Shown here in pieces: positions 1 through 8,129 of a DNA stretch of 64,000 nt. Source of the stretch: Flavobacteriales bacterium (lineage in GTDB: Bacteria > Bacteroidota > Bacteroidia > Flavobacteriales_F > PHOS-HE28); assembly GCA_020635725.1 (NCBI GenBank), contig JACJZF010000004.1, positions 62,001 to 126,000 on the forward strand, read 5' to 3'. Position 1 is the first letter of the stretch, and each line of letters opens with the position of its first letter. The translations under genes were made by a program, and so were the position numbers. The notes below the pieces were generated by a model. The model searched no databases. It was not told where the DNA came from and saw only the letters and a list, made by a program, of their open reading frames with translations.

Positions 1-1
1 T

Positions 2-220
2 CCCTACGTGAATGCCTTGCAGGTGAAGCATGCCTACGCAGTCACCGGGCACAAGGCGCAGGGCGGCCAATGGCGCACGGTCTTCGTGGAGCAAGGCTAC
101 CTCACCGAGGAGATGGTGGACCGCGAATACCTGCGCTGGCTCTACACCGCGGTCACGCGCGCCAGCGGCCGTCTCTACCTATTGAATTTCAACGGCCGTT
201 TCTGGGGCGACGACGAGTGA
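2..220 (+). CDS. RecD-like ATP-dependent DNA helicase, C-terminal fragment
   Basis: Only the last ~72 codons are present; the frame is open to the left edge, so the true start lies outside the window. The segment AYAVTGHKAQGGQW followed by EYLRWLYTAVTRAS matches the final helicase motifs (the VTxHKxQG and YTAxTRA signatures) of the UvrD/RecD C-terminal domain. Such proteins are superfamily 1 DNA helicases that couple ATP hydrolysis to strand separation in repair. The convergent phosphopantetheinyl transferase ends 3 bases downstream. The family assignment is good; the exact type (RecD2-like versus the short Bacteroidota RecD-like helicase) cannot be settled from this piece. Confidence 0.75.
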   Translation, partial: PYVNALQVKHAYAVTGHKAQGGQWRTVFVEQGYLTEEMVDREYLRWLYTAVTRASGRLYLLNFNGRFWGDDE

Positions 221-223
221 GGC

Positions 224-958
224 CTAGCGTGCGAACCGCTCGAAGCCCACGGAGCCGACGGCGGAGTCGGTAGCCAGACTGATGATGTGGCGCTCGCCCA
301 CATGCCAGGTGCGCACATGGTACGCGGGCGCGGCGAGCCGCTGGAAGTCCTCATGCGCGATCACGAGGTGGTTCTCCGGTTCATTCACGCGCAGCATGCG
401 CAGGTCTTCCATGATCCCCACGCCGCTGGCCTTCAGCACCGATTCCTTGCGCGTCCACAATTCAAGGAAGCGGCGCTTCTCATCCGTGGCGGCCGCGATG
501 TCGGCGACCTCCTCAGCTGTGAAGTAGTGGTCGCTCACCGCGCGGTGGTCAACGTTGCGGGCCATGGTCTCCAGGTCCACGCCGATGGTCTGCCCAGCGG
601 ACACCGCGATCAGCACCGCGTCCTTGGTGTCGCTGAAGTTGAATCGCACCCGGCTGTCCGGCACGTAGGGCTTGCCGAACTCCTCACGCGCGAAGCGCAC
701 CGCGCGAGGCTCCGTTTCCAGGTATCGGCCGAGCACTTCGCGCATCATGCCATGCCCGAGGATGTAGCGTTCGCGGTCGTGGTCGAAACGGAAGCGTGCG
801 GCACGCGCCAGTTCCTCTTCATCGAGCAAGGCTTCCAGTTCGGCACGCCGCGGACGCAGTCCATCCAGCGAGGCGAAATAGAGCATCACCGGATCGGCGC
901 CACCGCCGGCCACCAAGAGTTCCGGTCCGCTGCAATGCACGATCAATCGGCGGCTCAC
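224..958 (-). CDS. 4'-phosphopantetheinyl transferase superfamily protein
   Basis: A 244-residue protein of the Sfp type, which transfers 4'-phosphopantetheine from CoA to a serine of acyl or peptidyl carrier proteins. The magnesium-binding motif GVDLE is at residues 126-130 and the second signature WTRKESVLKASG starts at residue 168, with Glu172 and Lys176 in the expected places. The length fits the two-lobed Sfp form (about 225-250), not the ~120-residue AcpS form. The ATG at 958 is the first good start. A hairpin (997-1022) separates it from the upstream gene, so it is probably transcribed separately. Its carrier-protein substrate is not in the window. Confidence 0.85.
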   Translation of the reverse strand: MSRRLIVHCSGPELLVAGGGADPVMLYFASLDGLRPRRAELEALLDEEELARAARFRFDHDRERYILGHGMMREVLGRYLETEPRAVRFAREEFGKPYVPDSRVRFNFSDTKDAVLIAVSAGQTIGVDLETMARNVDHRAVSDHYFTAEEVADIAAATDEKRRFLELWTRKESVLKASGVGIMEDLRMLRVNEPENHLVIAHEDFQRLAAPAYHVRTWHVGERHIISLATDSAVGSVGFERFAR

Positions 959-996
959 GGCGCGAAGAAACGACGACGGCGCACCTGGTGAACGAA

Positions 997-1022
997 GAAG
1001 GGCCGCCTCGCGGCGGCCCTTC
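997..1022 (-). terminator. hairpin terminator after the T9SS hydrolase-like gene
   Basis: An 11-bp perfect stem (gaagggccgcc, 997-1007, with its complement at 1012-1022) and a 4-base loop, 20 bases past the stop of the minus-strand gene 1042-2715. There is no long U run on the minus-strand side, so termination efficiency is uncertain. Confidence 0.6.
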
Positions 1023-1041
1023 CCTCAATCCGTTGAAGCGG

Positions 1042-2715
1042 TCAGTCCAGCATCAGCTTGCGTACGACACGCGCGCTGTTCTCCAGTTCGAGCTCCACGA
1101 AGTAGGTGCCCGATACGAGGCCATCGCGCTCGATCACGAAGTTGGTGCTGTTGGTGTTCGCCATGGCCACCTGGCGGCCATTGAGGTCCAGCACGCGGTA
1201 GCGGCGGATGATGCCGTTCGCGCTGTTGATGTACACCACATCGTTGGCGGGGTTCGGGGCCATGCGCACGCCGGCCTCATAACCTTCCTCATCGATGCCC
1301 ACGAAGGAGCAGGGGCCGAGCTGCAGCGCGCACACGATCCGCGGGTTCATGTAGCCCATGATCGTATCGATGTAGGTGCGGCCCTTGGTGGCGCTCATAT
1401 CGGGGTTGCTGGCCAGGCTGGCGATGTTGGCGGTGATGGGCGGAGGGCCAGGGCTCACCACCGTCTGCGCGATCGGGCTGTTTTGATCCCACCACTGCCA
1501 GGGGCTGGCTTCCTCCAAGGCCGGATCGGGGAAATCGGGGCGCACCATGGGGAACAGGCCTTCGACGCCGGTATTGATGGTCACGCTGGTGGAACCATGG
1601 GTCTGCGTGGAGCCATAGAGGGCACGGGCACGTGCGGTGAAGGGGTTCGTGCTCGGCAGATTGGTGAAGCTGTCGTTGTTGCCATAGTCATTCACCAGCT
1701 CCATGAACAGGTTGCTGCCCTGCACAGGAACCACGGGGCCGCCGGTGGTCGGCACGATCACGATGCCTTCGGTGAATGGCGCGAAGGGGTCGAACACGGT
1801 GTGGAAGGCCACCATGGGGGCATCACCAGGAGCGAGCCAGCTGGTATCGGCCAGCGCGCCACCGGTGTTCACGCAGAATTGGGTCTCGCCGTTCTGCCCG
1901 TTGGGGCGGTAGAGGGTGAGGTTGCCGTTGAATCCGTTGATGTTGCCCACCTGCACGGTGTCGATGAAGCTCACGGCGGGGTTGAAGGGATCAGGGCGGA
2001 ACTTCTCGATGAAGAGCTCGGCGGGATCGTCGAGGGTGGTATGCGCCAGGGCGATGTAGCCACCGGTGCCTTCACCCATCACGACGATCTTGCTCGGGTT
2101 GATGCGGTAGGTGCTCGCCTCGGCCTTCATGGTGCGCACGCATTGGCGCACGTCGTGCAGCGCGCGGTAAATGGCGTTGAGCAGGCTGCCGCGGCGCTCG
2201 AGCTCGGTGGCGGCCAGGGGGTTCCACCCCAGGCGGTAGCTCATGCTCACGGCCACGTAGCCGCGACGCGCCATGCGCTTGCACGATTCCACCGCGCTGC
2301 TGTCTTTGCGGGTGCCGGTGGGGCTGCCATTCAGGGGCGGGGGAAGCGCGTTGCCGGTATGCACGTAGATCACCAGCGGGCGCTGCGTCTCCGAATCGAT
2401 GCCCTGGTCAGGCTGGTACACGTCCATCCGGACATTGGTCACCTTCAGTCCCGTGCTACCGTCGCTCGGGTCGAAGTAGGCGGCTGGGATCGGGTTGCCC
2501 AGCGTCACGGCCGTTTGCAGCTCGGTGATCTCGGTCACCAGGTTGGGGGTGGCCAGGTTGCTGGTGAGGAAATCGATGTTGGTGCCGTAGACCACGTCGT
2601 TGGTGATCGTCAGGTTGGCGTCGCTGAACACCTCGGTGAGGTAGCGCTGCGCGCTCACGGAGGCAGCCGCGGACACAGCCAGTGTGGCACATGCCAGGCG
2701 TAGGGTTCGTTTCAT
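1042..2715 (-). CDS. T9SS type A sorting domain protein with alpha/beta-hydrolase (carboxylesterase-like) fold
   Basis: A 557-residue secreted protein. The start at 2715 was preferred over an upstream in-frame codon because it gives a clean signal peptide (MKRTLRLACATLAVSAAASVSA, cleavage near 22). Residues ~100-470 resemble an esterase core: LVIYVHTGN (oxyanion region), YVAVSMSYRLGWNP, and the nucleophile-elbow region VVMGEGTGGY. The C-terminal ~80 residues (from about MAPNPANDVVYI) form a T9SS type A sorting domain, so export to the surface or medium is expected. The elbow reads G-E-G-T-G-G (residues 214-219) where active esterases have G-x-S-x-G-G, so residue 216 is Gly in place of the catalytic Ser. 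It may be catalytically dead or use other chemistry. Confidence 0.75.
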   Translation of the reverse strand: MKRTLRLACATLAVSAAASVSAQRYLTEVFSDANLTITNDVVYGTNIDFLTSNLATPNLVTEITELQTAVTLGNPIPAAYFDPSDGSTGLKVTNVRMDVYQPDQGIDSETQRPLVIYVHTGNALPPPLNGSPTGTRKDSSAVESCKRMARRGYVAVSMSYRLGWNPLAATELERRGSLLNAIYRALHDVRQCVRTMKAEASTYRINPSKIVVMGEGTGGYIALAHTTLDDPAELFIEKFRPDPFNPAVSFIDTVQVGNINGFNGNLTLYRPNGQNGETQFCVNTGGALADTSWLAPGDAPMVAFHTVFDPFAPFTEGIVIVPTTGGPVVPVQGSNLFMELVNDYGNNDSFTNLPSTNPFTARARALYGSTQTHGSTSVTINTGVEGLFPMVRPDFPDPALEEASPWQWWDQNSPIAQTVVSPGPPPITANIASLASNPDMSATKGRTYIDTIMGYMNPRIVCALQLGPCSFVGIDEEGYEAGVRMAPNPANDVVYINSANGIIRRYRVLDLNGRQVAMANTNSTNFVIERDGLVSGTYFVELELENSARVVRKLMLD

Positions 2716-2738
2716 GTGGGCCGATTGGATTAGTGTGC

Positions 2739-2746
2739 CGAAGGTA
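2739..2746 (-). promoter_or_regulatory. candidate -7 element for the T9SS hydrolase-like gene
   Basis: On the minus strand this reads TACCTTCG, one change from the Bacteroidota -7 consensus TAnnTTTG, 23 bases upstream of the chosen ATG. No clear TTG at the -33 spacing was found. Confidence 0.35.
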
Positions 2747-2808
2747 TGCGCGCCGCGCGTTCCCTCGCGAGGCCGATGCACGGTTTCGACCAACGCGGTG
2801 TTGGTGGA

Positions 2809-5697
2809 TCAGCGCTTCTCCAGCTCATACACGAGTTGCAGGTAGGCCAGTCGGCCAACGTAAGGCCCGCCATACACCATGCGCACCCGGTTATCGAGCA
2901 CCCGGTCCCAGCGCGTCCTGCCCGATTCAGCATCCTCGAAGAAGGGCACCAGGCCGAAGAGGTTGCTGGCTCCCAGCTTCACCGTGAGGTGATGCACCGG
3001 GAATTTCACGTTCACCTGCGCGTCCACCATGTCGTAGCTGGGAATAGGGCCCGTGAACTGCGGCGACCCGGTGAAGGTGAAGCCCTCCACGTACTTCCAG
3101 TTGATGCCGAAGCCCAGGTTGGGCTTCTCGGTGAAGGGGATGTTGTAGTCGTGGCCGGTGAAGCTGACGTTGAATTTATTCAGCGGGGTGTTGAAGGCGG
3201 GGATGATCGGGTCATCAGCGCCGCTCACGAGCTTGTTGTAGCTGTAGTTCACGCCATAGGTCATCCGTTTCCGGAAGTAGCTCACGCCGATGTTCGCCCC
3301 TTGGGTGCGCACCAGGCTGCTTGCGTTGGCGGCTAGCCGGTAGGCCTGAAGACCGCCTACCGGGAACCCGGTGGTCTCATCGAACCGCGCCGAGATGCCC
3401 AGCACGTACCCGATGAAATCGGTGTACCAGCTGTGGTAGGCGCTCGCATCGATATAGAATTTCTCGGCATGCGTGCCGCGATAGCCCACCTCGATCGTGC
3501 GCACCTGTTCCGGGCGGAGCCGATCGACATTGAAGTAATCCAGTTTCGATAGCCCTTGCAGGAGGGTCGGCGAAGTCCGGTACGCATCGAAGCTCTCCAG
3601 GGTGATCAGGCTGTCATTCCCCGGCTCGAACTGCCCATCCACGTTGCCCAGAAGAATGGCGCGGCCCACGTTGTAATACAGGTATTGGTCGGCGAGCGTG
3701 GGGTTGCGTATCGCGCTGCTGAAGCTCACGCGGAAAGTCCGGTCCTGACGCGGAGTGAAAACCAATGAGGCGGCAGGGGAGAAGAGCGCATTGAAGTTCT
3801 GGTTCTTGTCCATGCGAAGCGTCACCGTGGCCTTCAGCTTCTCCTGCATCAGCTTCTTCTCGAGGCCCGTGTAGATGCCGAATTCGTTGTTGCGGATCAC
3901 CACATCACCCGTGTCTCGGAAGATGGTGCCCGCGCTGTTCGGCAGGTATTGCCGGTAATTCCCGCCCAGGACGATCTCCCCGAATGCGGGCTTGAAACGG
4001 TATTCGCCCATGCCGTGCACCAGCTTGCTCCGATCGAAGAAGAGCGAGCCGCCTTCGGTGAAGCGCTTGCCGCGGATCTCATCCAGCTTCTCTTGGAATC
4101 GCTCCGTGCCCACCACGTATACCGGGTTCAGCTCGCTGTTATCGATCTGCGCGATGCTATCCGCGACCTGGCCATGGTAGCCGGCGAAGAGGCCAGGGTT
4201 ATCGTTGACGAACTGGGTCACATAAGCGTCGTAGGCCTCCTGCGAGGTGATGCCGGCGCCGGGTGCCTCCTGCACCGTGATGAAATCCGGGCGTTCGATG
4301 TTGATGCGGGGCTTGATCCACGTCTCCCATAACGTGAAATACTTGACGTTCCATTCGCGTGTGAAGCCCGCCGCTTCCTGAAGCCTCACGCCCGTGGTGA
4401 AGATGTCGTACGTCTTTCCCGCATCCTCGGTGGTCATGTACCCGCGCACGAACCAGGTGCCCTCTTTTTTTAGTTCCAGCTTGTGCTGGTAGAATTGGAC
4501 ATTCTCCAACCGGTAGCGATTCTCGCCCTGGTACACGGTGCTGCCGCGGCTGTAGTTCGAGGAGGCGATGACCTCGAGGCTATCGGTGATCCGGTAGTGC
4601 AGGGAGAGGCCAGCTTTCAGGTTGTCCGTGCCGTAGTCGACGATGTCCTCCTCGCGATAGCCGGGCCTGAGGAAGATGCCCAGCCCGGGGTAGGTGCGGC
4701 GGTCGAAGAGGTTGTTGCTGAAGTTGTTGTTCACCGTGGTGTTCTCATCCCCATAGATGTTCACCGCGTCGTAACGCCCGGGGTTGCCCACGCCGGTAGG
4801 GCTGTTGCTGGTGGCGCTGTAATCCTGCGCGAACCAGTCGGTGGCGCGCAATGCGAGGATGTTGAGCTTATAGGCGAAGCGCTGCTTGCCCTCCTTGTCC
4901 TTGAACACCTGCGCCCAGCGCACCGCGCCTTCCAGCAGGTCGCGCTCCCCGGCCTTGGCCGAGATGCTGAGTCCGGGGAAGGCCCAGGGGCTCTTGGTGG
5001 TCATGTTGATCACGCCGTTGAAGGCACCGGGCCCGAAGTAGGCGGTGCTGGCGCCGGCCACCACATCCACCTTCATCACATCGAGGTCGCTGGCACCGAG
5101 GAAATTGCCCAGCGAGAAGTTTAGGCCGGGGCTCTGGTTGTCCACGCCATCGATCAGCTGCAGCGAGCGCACCGGGCTGGTGCTGTTGAAGCCGCGCGTG
5201 TTGATCACCTTGAAGCCCATGCTAGCGGCCGTCATGTCCACGCCTTTCAGGGTGCCGAGGCTCTCGTAGAAATCGCCGCTCGGCGCCTCACGGATGGCGA
5301 TTACATCCATGCTTTCCACGGTGAGCGGGGCCTGCTTCTGCTTCTCGCTGATCCGACTGCCCACCACTTCGGCCTCCTTCAGCAGCACTTGGTCCGTGCT
5401 CAGCTTCACCTTCAGCTCCTTGTCCAGGCTCTTCACCTCCAGTTCCAGCTGGGTGTAGCCCATGAAGCTCACGACGAGGGTGTAGGGCGGAAGCTCGTTC
5501 ACGGCCAGCTCGAAACGGCCGTCGAGGTCGGTGACGGTGCCGATGGTGGTTCCTTTCAGCACCACGTTGGCCCCGATGAGGGTCTCGCCCGTAGCGGCAT
5601 CGGCCACCACGCCGCGCAGCTTGTACTGCTGGCCGTTGGCCGTAGTGAAACTGGCCGCCATGAGCAGGATGGCGAGGGTCTGCAGAACGATGCGCAT
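2809..5697 (-). CDS. TonB-dependent receptor with CarboxypepD_reg-like N-terminal domain
   Basis: A 962-residue outer-membrane protein. The reading frame stays open to about 6384, but the start at 5697 is supported by a signal peptide (MRIVLQTLAILLMAASFTTA). Residues ~25-110 (YKLRGVVADAATGETLIGAN, DLDGRFELAVN) are a carboxypeptidase-regulatory-like beta-sandwich. A plug domain follows (VMKVDVVAGASTAYFGPGAF), then a long beta-barrel ending in VYELEKR. No SusD partner lies next to it, so a polysaccharide-utilisation role is not indicated; the substrate (siderophore, metal, vitamin, peptide) is unknown. It lies 93 bases upstream of the T9SS hydrolase-like gene on the same strand. Confidence 0.88.
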   Translation of the reverse strand: MRIVLQTLAILLMAASFTTANGQQYKLRGVVADAATGETLIGANVVLKGTTIGTVTDLDGRFELAVNELPPYTLVVSFMGYTQLELEVKSLDKELKVKLSTDQVLLKEAEVVGSRISEKQKQAPLTVESMDVIAIREAPSGDFYESLGTLKGVDMTAASMGFKVINTRGFNSTSPVRSLQLIDGVDNQSPGLNFSLGNFLGASDLDVMKVDVVAGASTAYFGPGAFNGVINMTTKSPWAFPGLSISAKAGERDLLEGAVRWAQVFKDKEGKQRFAYKLNILALRATDWFAQDYSATSNSPTGVGNPGRYDAVNIYGDENTTVNNNFSNNLFDRRTYPGLGIFLRPGYREEDIVDYGTDNLKAGLSLHYRITDSLEVIASSNYSRGSTVYQGENRYRLENVQFYQHKLELKKEGTWFVRGYMTTEDAGKTYDIFTTGVRLQEAAGFTREWNVKYFTLWETWIKPRINIERPDFITVQEAPGAGITSQEAYDAYVTQFVNDNPGLFAGYHGQVADSIAQIDNSELNPVYVVGTERFQEKLDEIRGKRFTEGGSLFFDRSKLVHGMGEYRFKPAFGEIVLGGNYRQYLPNSAGTIFRDTGDVVIRNNEFGIYTGLEKKLMQEKLKATVTLRMDKNQNFNALFSPAASLVFTPRQDRTFRVSFSSAIRNPTLADQYLYYNVGRAILLGNVDGQFEPGNDSLITLESFDAYRTSPTLLQGLSKLDYFNVDRLRPEQVRTIEVGYRGTHAEKFYIDASAYHSWYTDFIGYVLGISARFDETTGFPVGGLQAYRLAANASSLVRTQGANIGVSYFRKRMTYGVNYSYNKLVSGADDPIIPAFNTPLNKFNVSFTGHDYNIPFTEKPNLGFGINWKYVEGFTFTGSPQFTGPIPSYDMVDAQVNVKFPVHHLTVKLGASNLFGLVPFFEDAESGRTRWDRVLDNRVRMVYGGPYVGRLAYLQLVYELEKR

Positions 5698-5747
5698 CGG
5701 GTAAGGGGTCGCGACCAAGATAGCCGGACGGACCGATCGTGCGCCGC

Positions 5748-6194
5748 TCAGAGCCCGCGCGCCATGGCCGCGGCCATCAGCACCATCAGGAGCAGCAACG
5801 GCACCTGAAGAAAGGTCAGGCGAGCGAGCATGGGCGCCACGCGCAGGTCCTCCGCGGCGCCCTTCCGAACGGCCATGCGCCAGCGGATCAAGGTGATCAT
5901 GGGCTTGAACTCGAGGAGCAGCACCAGGCCGAAGAGCGTGAGCTTGCCGATGAACCAGTGGCTGCCGAGGTAATAGTCGGTGCCCTTCTCCACGCCGCCG
6001 AACGCACGCCACAGGCCCGTGGTGATCCAGAGCAGCGCCGCCACGCCGTACCAGTTGTCCGCCAGGAAGACCGCGGGCAGGTCGGTGGCGGAACGGACGC
6101 GGCGCAGCGCGCGGCCGCGTGCGTAAACCGCGGCGATGCCGATGGCCAGCGCGAAGAGATGCGATACGGCGAGCAGATAACGGAGCGTGAGCAT
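5748..6194 (-). CDS. DUF2214-family integral membrane protein
   Basis: A 148-residue protein with four predicted membrane segments, at roughly residues 3-25, 45-65, 80-100 and 125-147. The W-F-I-G-K-L-T-L-F segment with the charged loop RWRMAVRKG resembles the DUF2214 family of small bacterial membrane proteins of unknown function. Its start is 42 bases from the divergent ccmB start, and the two share a promoter-like palindrome (6217-6230). A link to cytochrome c or heme handling is only positional inference. Confidence 0.65.
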   Translation of the reverse strand: MLTLRYLLAVSHLFALAIGIAAVYARGRALRRVRSATDLPAVFLADNWYGVAALLWITTGLWRAFGGVEKGTDYYLGSHWFIGKLTLFGLVLLLEFKPMITLIRWRMAVRKGAAEDLRVAPMLARLTFLQVPLLLLMVLMAAAMARGL

Positions 6195-6216
6195 GATGGA
6201 ACGGGGCTGTTCCGGC

Positions 6217-6230
6217 CCAAGGTACCTTCG
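6217..6230. promoter_or_regulatory. overlapping divergent -7-like elements between DUF2214 gene and ccmB
   Basis: The sequence ccaaggtaccttcg reads TACCTTCG on the plus strand (6 bases before the ccmB ATG) and TACCTTGG on the minus strand (22 bases before the DUF2214 ATG). Both are one change from TAnnTTTG, and they overlap in the palindrome aaggtacctt. Confidence 0.4.
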
Positions 6231-6236
6231 CGCGCC

Positions 6237-6902
6237 ATGCGCTCAGAGGTATTGCAGCTGCTCCGGCTCGAGGTCGCGCTGGACCTGCGGCAGCGCGCGG
6301 CGTGGGGCGGCATGCTGCTCTACGTGGTGAGCGCGATGTACGTGTGCCACTTGGCCGTGAGCGACTCCTTGTCGCGGAGCACATGGAATGCGATCTTCTG
6401 GATCATCCTCCTCTTCGCCGCATTCAACGCGCTGGCCCGTTCCTTCCAGCGCGAAGACCAGGGCCGGCAGTTGTACCTGTACACCATGGCGCATCCGCGG
6501 AGCGTGGTGCTGGCCCGTGCGCTCTATGGCTCCATCACCATGCTCGCGCTGAGCCTGCTGAGCCTGCTCTTCTACCTCTTGTTCCTGGGAAGTGATCCGA
6601 TGGGCGATGCCTCCATGGGACCTTTCGTCGCCTCGGTGGCGCTCGGTGGCGTGGGCTTCGCGGCGGTGCTCACGCTCATCTCGGCGATCGCGGCCCGGGC
6701 CGGTAACGGCATCGGGCTCATGGCCATACTGGGTTTCCCCATCGTGCTTCCGATGCTGCTCGCCGTGATGCGTGCGAGCCAGCTGGCATTGGATGGATCG
6801 GGCTGGTCCGGCACGGGTTATTACTTCCTGGCGATCGGCGCGCTCGATGTGGTCACGCTCACGCTGGCCTGGTTGCTGTTCCCGTACCTTTGGCGCGATT
6901 GA
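6237..6902 (+). CDS. ccmB: heme exporter protein CcmB
   Basis: A 221-residue, six-span membrane protein of the size usual for CcmB. CcmB is the permease that works with the ATPase CcmA in cytochrome c maturation. The charged N-terminus (MRSEVLQLLRLEVALDLRQR), the FNALARSFQREDQGRQLYLY cytoplasmic loop and the glycine-rich LGFPIVLPMLLAV helix are typical. The ATG at 6237 was chosen because upstream in-frame codons fall in the divergent gene. The next gene, ccmC, starts 2 bases after the stop. No ccmA is next to it, although ccmA commonly precedes ccmB. Confidence 0.9.
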   Translation: MRSEVLQLLRLEVALDLRQRAAWGGMLLYVVSAMYVCHLAVSDSLSRSTWNAIFWIILLFAAFNALARSFQREDQGRQLYLYTMAHPRSVVLARALYGSITMLALSLLSLLFYLLFLGSDPMGDASMGPFVASVALGGVGFAAVLTLISAIAARAGNGIGLMAILGFPIVLPMLLAVMRASQLALDGSGWSGTGYYFLAIGALDVVTLTLAWLLFPYLWRD

Positions 6903-6904
6903 AG

Positions 6905-7927
6905 ATGAGGACCTTGTGGTGGAAAATCATGGCCTTGGCGCTCGTGCTGGCCGCATCCATCACCGCCTTGCGAACGCCGTTGGCACCGGCCATCGTATAC
7001 GCCTCGGGCGGTCCTTTCGCTCCGGGCGGAAACAGCGCTTCGGTCATCGGTTACCGGACCCATTTCATGGCCGCTCCGGTGCGCGTCTTCTTGGAGAATG
7101 GTGGGCAGTTCGTTGAAGCGAGCAGCACCGTGGTCGCGGACGATACGCATCTCACCGCCCGCTTCGAGGTGCCCGTTGGGTTGCGTGAGGACATGAGCGA
7201 CCTGGTCGTGGTGGCCCCGGGGCACGGTGCCATGCGGCTCTTCGCCGCGTTCTACAATCCGGAGAAGGGCACCGGCGCGGTCGATGGCGTGACGGATGCG
7301 CCGCAGCAAGGGGAGCGCGCGGGATTCGTCTTCCCGAACCGGAACATCCTGTACGAGACGATCCGGAACCTGAACTTCCACGTGCCCATGTGGTTCACCA
7401 TGATGCTGCTGCAGACCATCTCGTTCGTCTTCAGCATCAAGGTGCTGGGCTCCGGTCGCTGGCTCGATGACCGCGCGGCGGTGCAGGCCGTGAACGCCAG
7501 TTTGCTCTTCGCTATCCTCGGGCTGATCACCGGCTCGATCTGGGCCCGCGCCACCTGGAGCGGCTGGTGGACGAGTGATGCGAAGCTCAACGGCGCGGCC
7601 GTCACCGTGCTCATCTATCTGGCTTATCTGGTGTTGCGCGGCAGCGTCACCGATCTGGCCAAGCGGGCGCGTCTCGCGGCCATCTACAACATCTTCGCCT
7701 ACGTGCTCATGCTGCTCTTCATCATGGCCTTGCCGCGCATGACCGCCAGCCTGCATCCGGGCAGCGGCGGCAACCCGGCCTTCAGCCAGTACGACCTGGA
7801 CGACAGCCTGCGTCCCGTGTTCTACGCCGCGGTGCTCGGCTGGATGGGCATCGGTACGTGGATCTTCAACCTGCAATACCGCCTTGCGCGAATCGAGAAC
7901 CGACATGATGAGGAACGGCTCCGCTAG
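6905..7927 (+). CDS. ccmC: CcmC/CcsA-type cytochrome c assembly protein
   Basis: A 340-residue membrane protein of the heme-handling family. The tryptophan-rich signature is degenerate but recognisable as SIWARATWSGWWTSDAKLNG, flanked by helices carrying candidate heme-ligand histidines (NFHVPMWF). CcmC presents heme to CcmE. An N-terminal region of ~150 residues with one signal-like helix followed by a soluble stretch precedes the core, which is longer than the ~245-residue E. coli CcmC. The ATG at 6905 is preferred; a TTG at 6890 would overlap ccmB. It overlaps ccmD by 23 bases, which implies translational coupling. Confidence 0.85.
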   Translation: MRTLWWKIMALALVLAASITALRTPLAPAIVYASGGPFAPGGNSASVIGYRTHFMAAPVRVFLENGGQFVEASSTVVADDTHLTARFEVPVGLREDMSDLVVVAPGHGAMRLFAAFYNPEKGTGAVDGVTDAPQQGERAGFVFPNRNILYETIRNLNFHVPMWFTMMLLQTISFVFSIKVLGSGRWLDDRAAVQAVNASLLFAILGLITGSIWARATWSGWWTSDAKLNGAAVTVLIYLAYLVLRGSVTDLAKRARLAAIYNIFAYVLMLLFIMALPRMTASLHPGSGGNPAFSQYDLDDSLRPVFYAAVLGWMGIGTWIFNLQYRLARIENRHDEERLR

Positions 7928-8129
7928 ACTCTTGCTGCTGCTCGCGCTGCTGCCCGCCTGGACCGCCGCGCATGCCCAGGGAGAGCCCGACTGGCTGGTG
8001 GACACGCTCTACGGCAGCGGCAAGATCAACACCGTGATCACCGTCGTGTCGGTGATCCTGCTCGGCATCGGCCTCTGGCTGTTCCGGCTCGATCGACGCA
8101 TCGCGCGCATGGAGAAACGAACGAAATGA
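7905..8129 (+). CDS. ccmD: CcmD family protein
   Basis: A 74-residue protein between ccmC and ccmE. It has an N-terminal hydrophobic signal (RLLLLLALLPAWTAAHAQ), a periplasmic stretch and one membrane span (TVITVVSVILLGIGLWLF) followed by a basic tail (RLDRRIARMEKRTK). This matches the small CcmD family, which helps release holo-CcmE from CcmC. The ATG at 7905 overlaps the end of ccmC; the next codon, 7908, is also ATG. The stop overlaps the ccmE start by 4 bases. Confidence 0.75.
   Translation: MMRNGSARLLLLLALLPAWTAAHAQGEPDWLVDTLYGSGKINTVITVVSVILLGIGLWLFRLDRRIARMEKRTK

Noticed and set aside
796..2703. Long plus-strand frame (635 codons) opposite the T9SS hydrolase-like gene
   Set aside because: Rich in His, Ala, Gly and Arg with no fold-like pattern; it is a shadow of the GC-rich minus-strand gene, which has a signal peptide and sorting domain.
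2739..2793. Start of the T9SS hydrolase-like gene at 2793
   Set aside because: It would add a charged non-signal segment ahead of a clean signal peptide and would include the candidate promoter element.
5698..6384. N-terminal extension of the TonB receptor frame upstream to 6384
   Set aside because: The extension is antisense to and overlaps the DUF2214 and ccmB genes, is Arg/Ala-rich, and precedes a perfect signal peptide at 5697.
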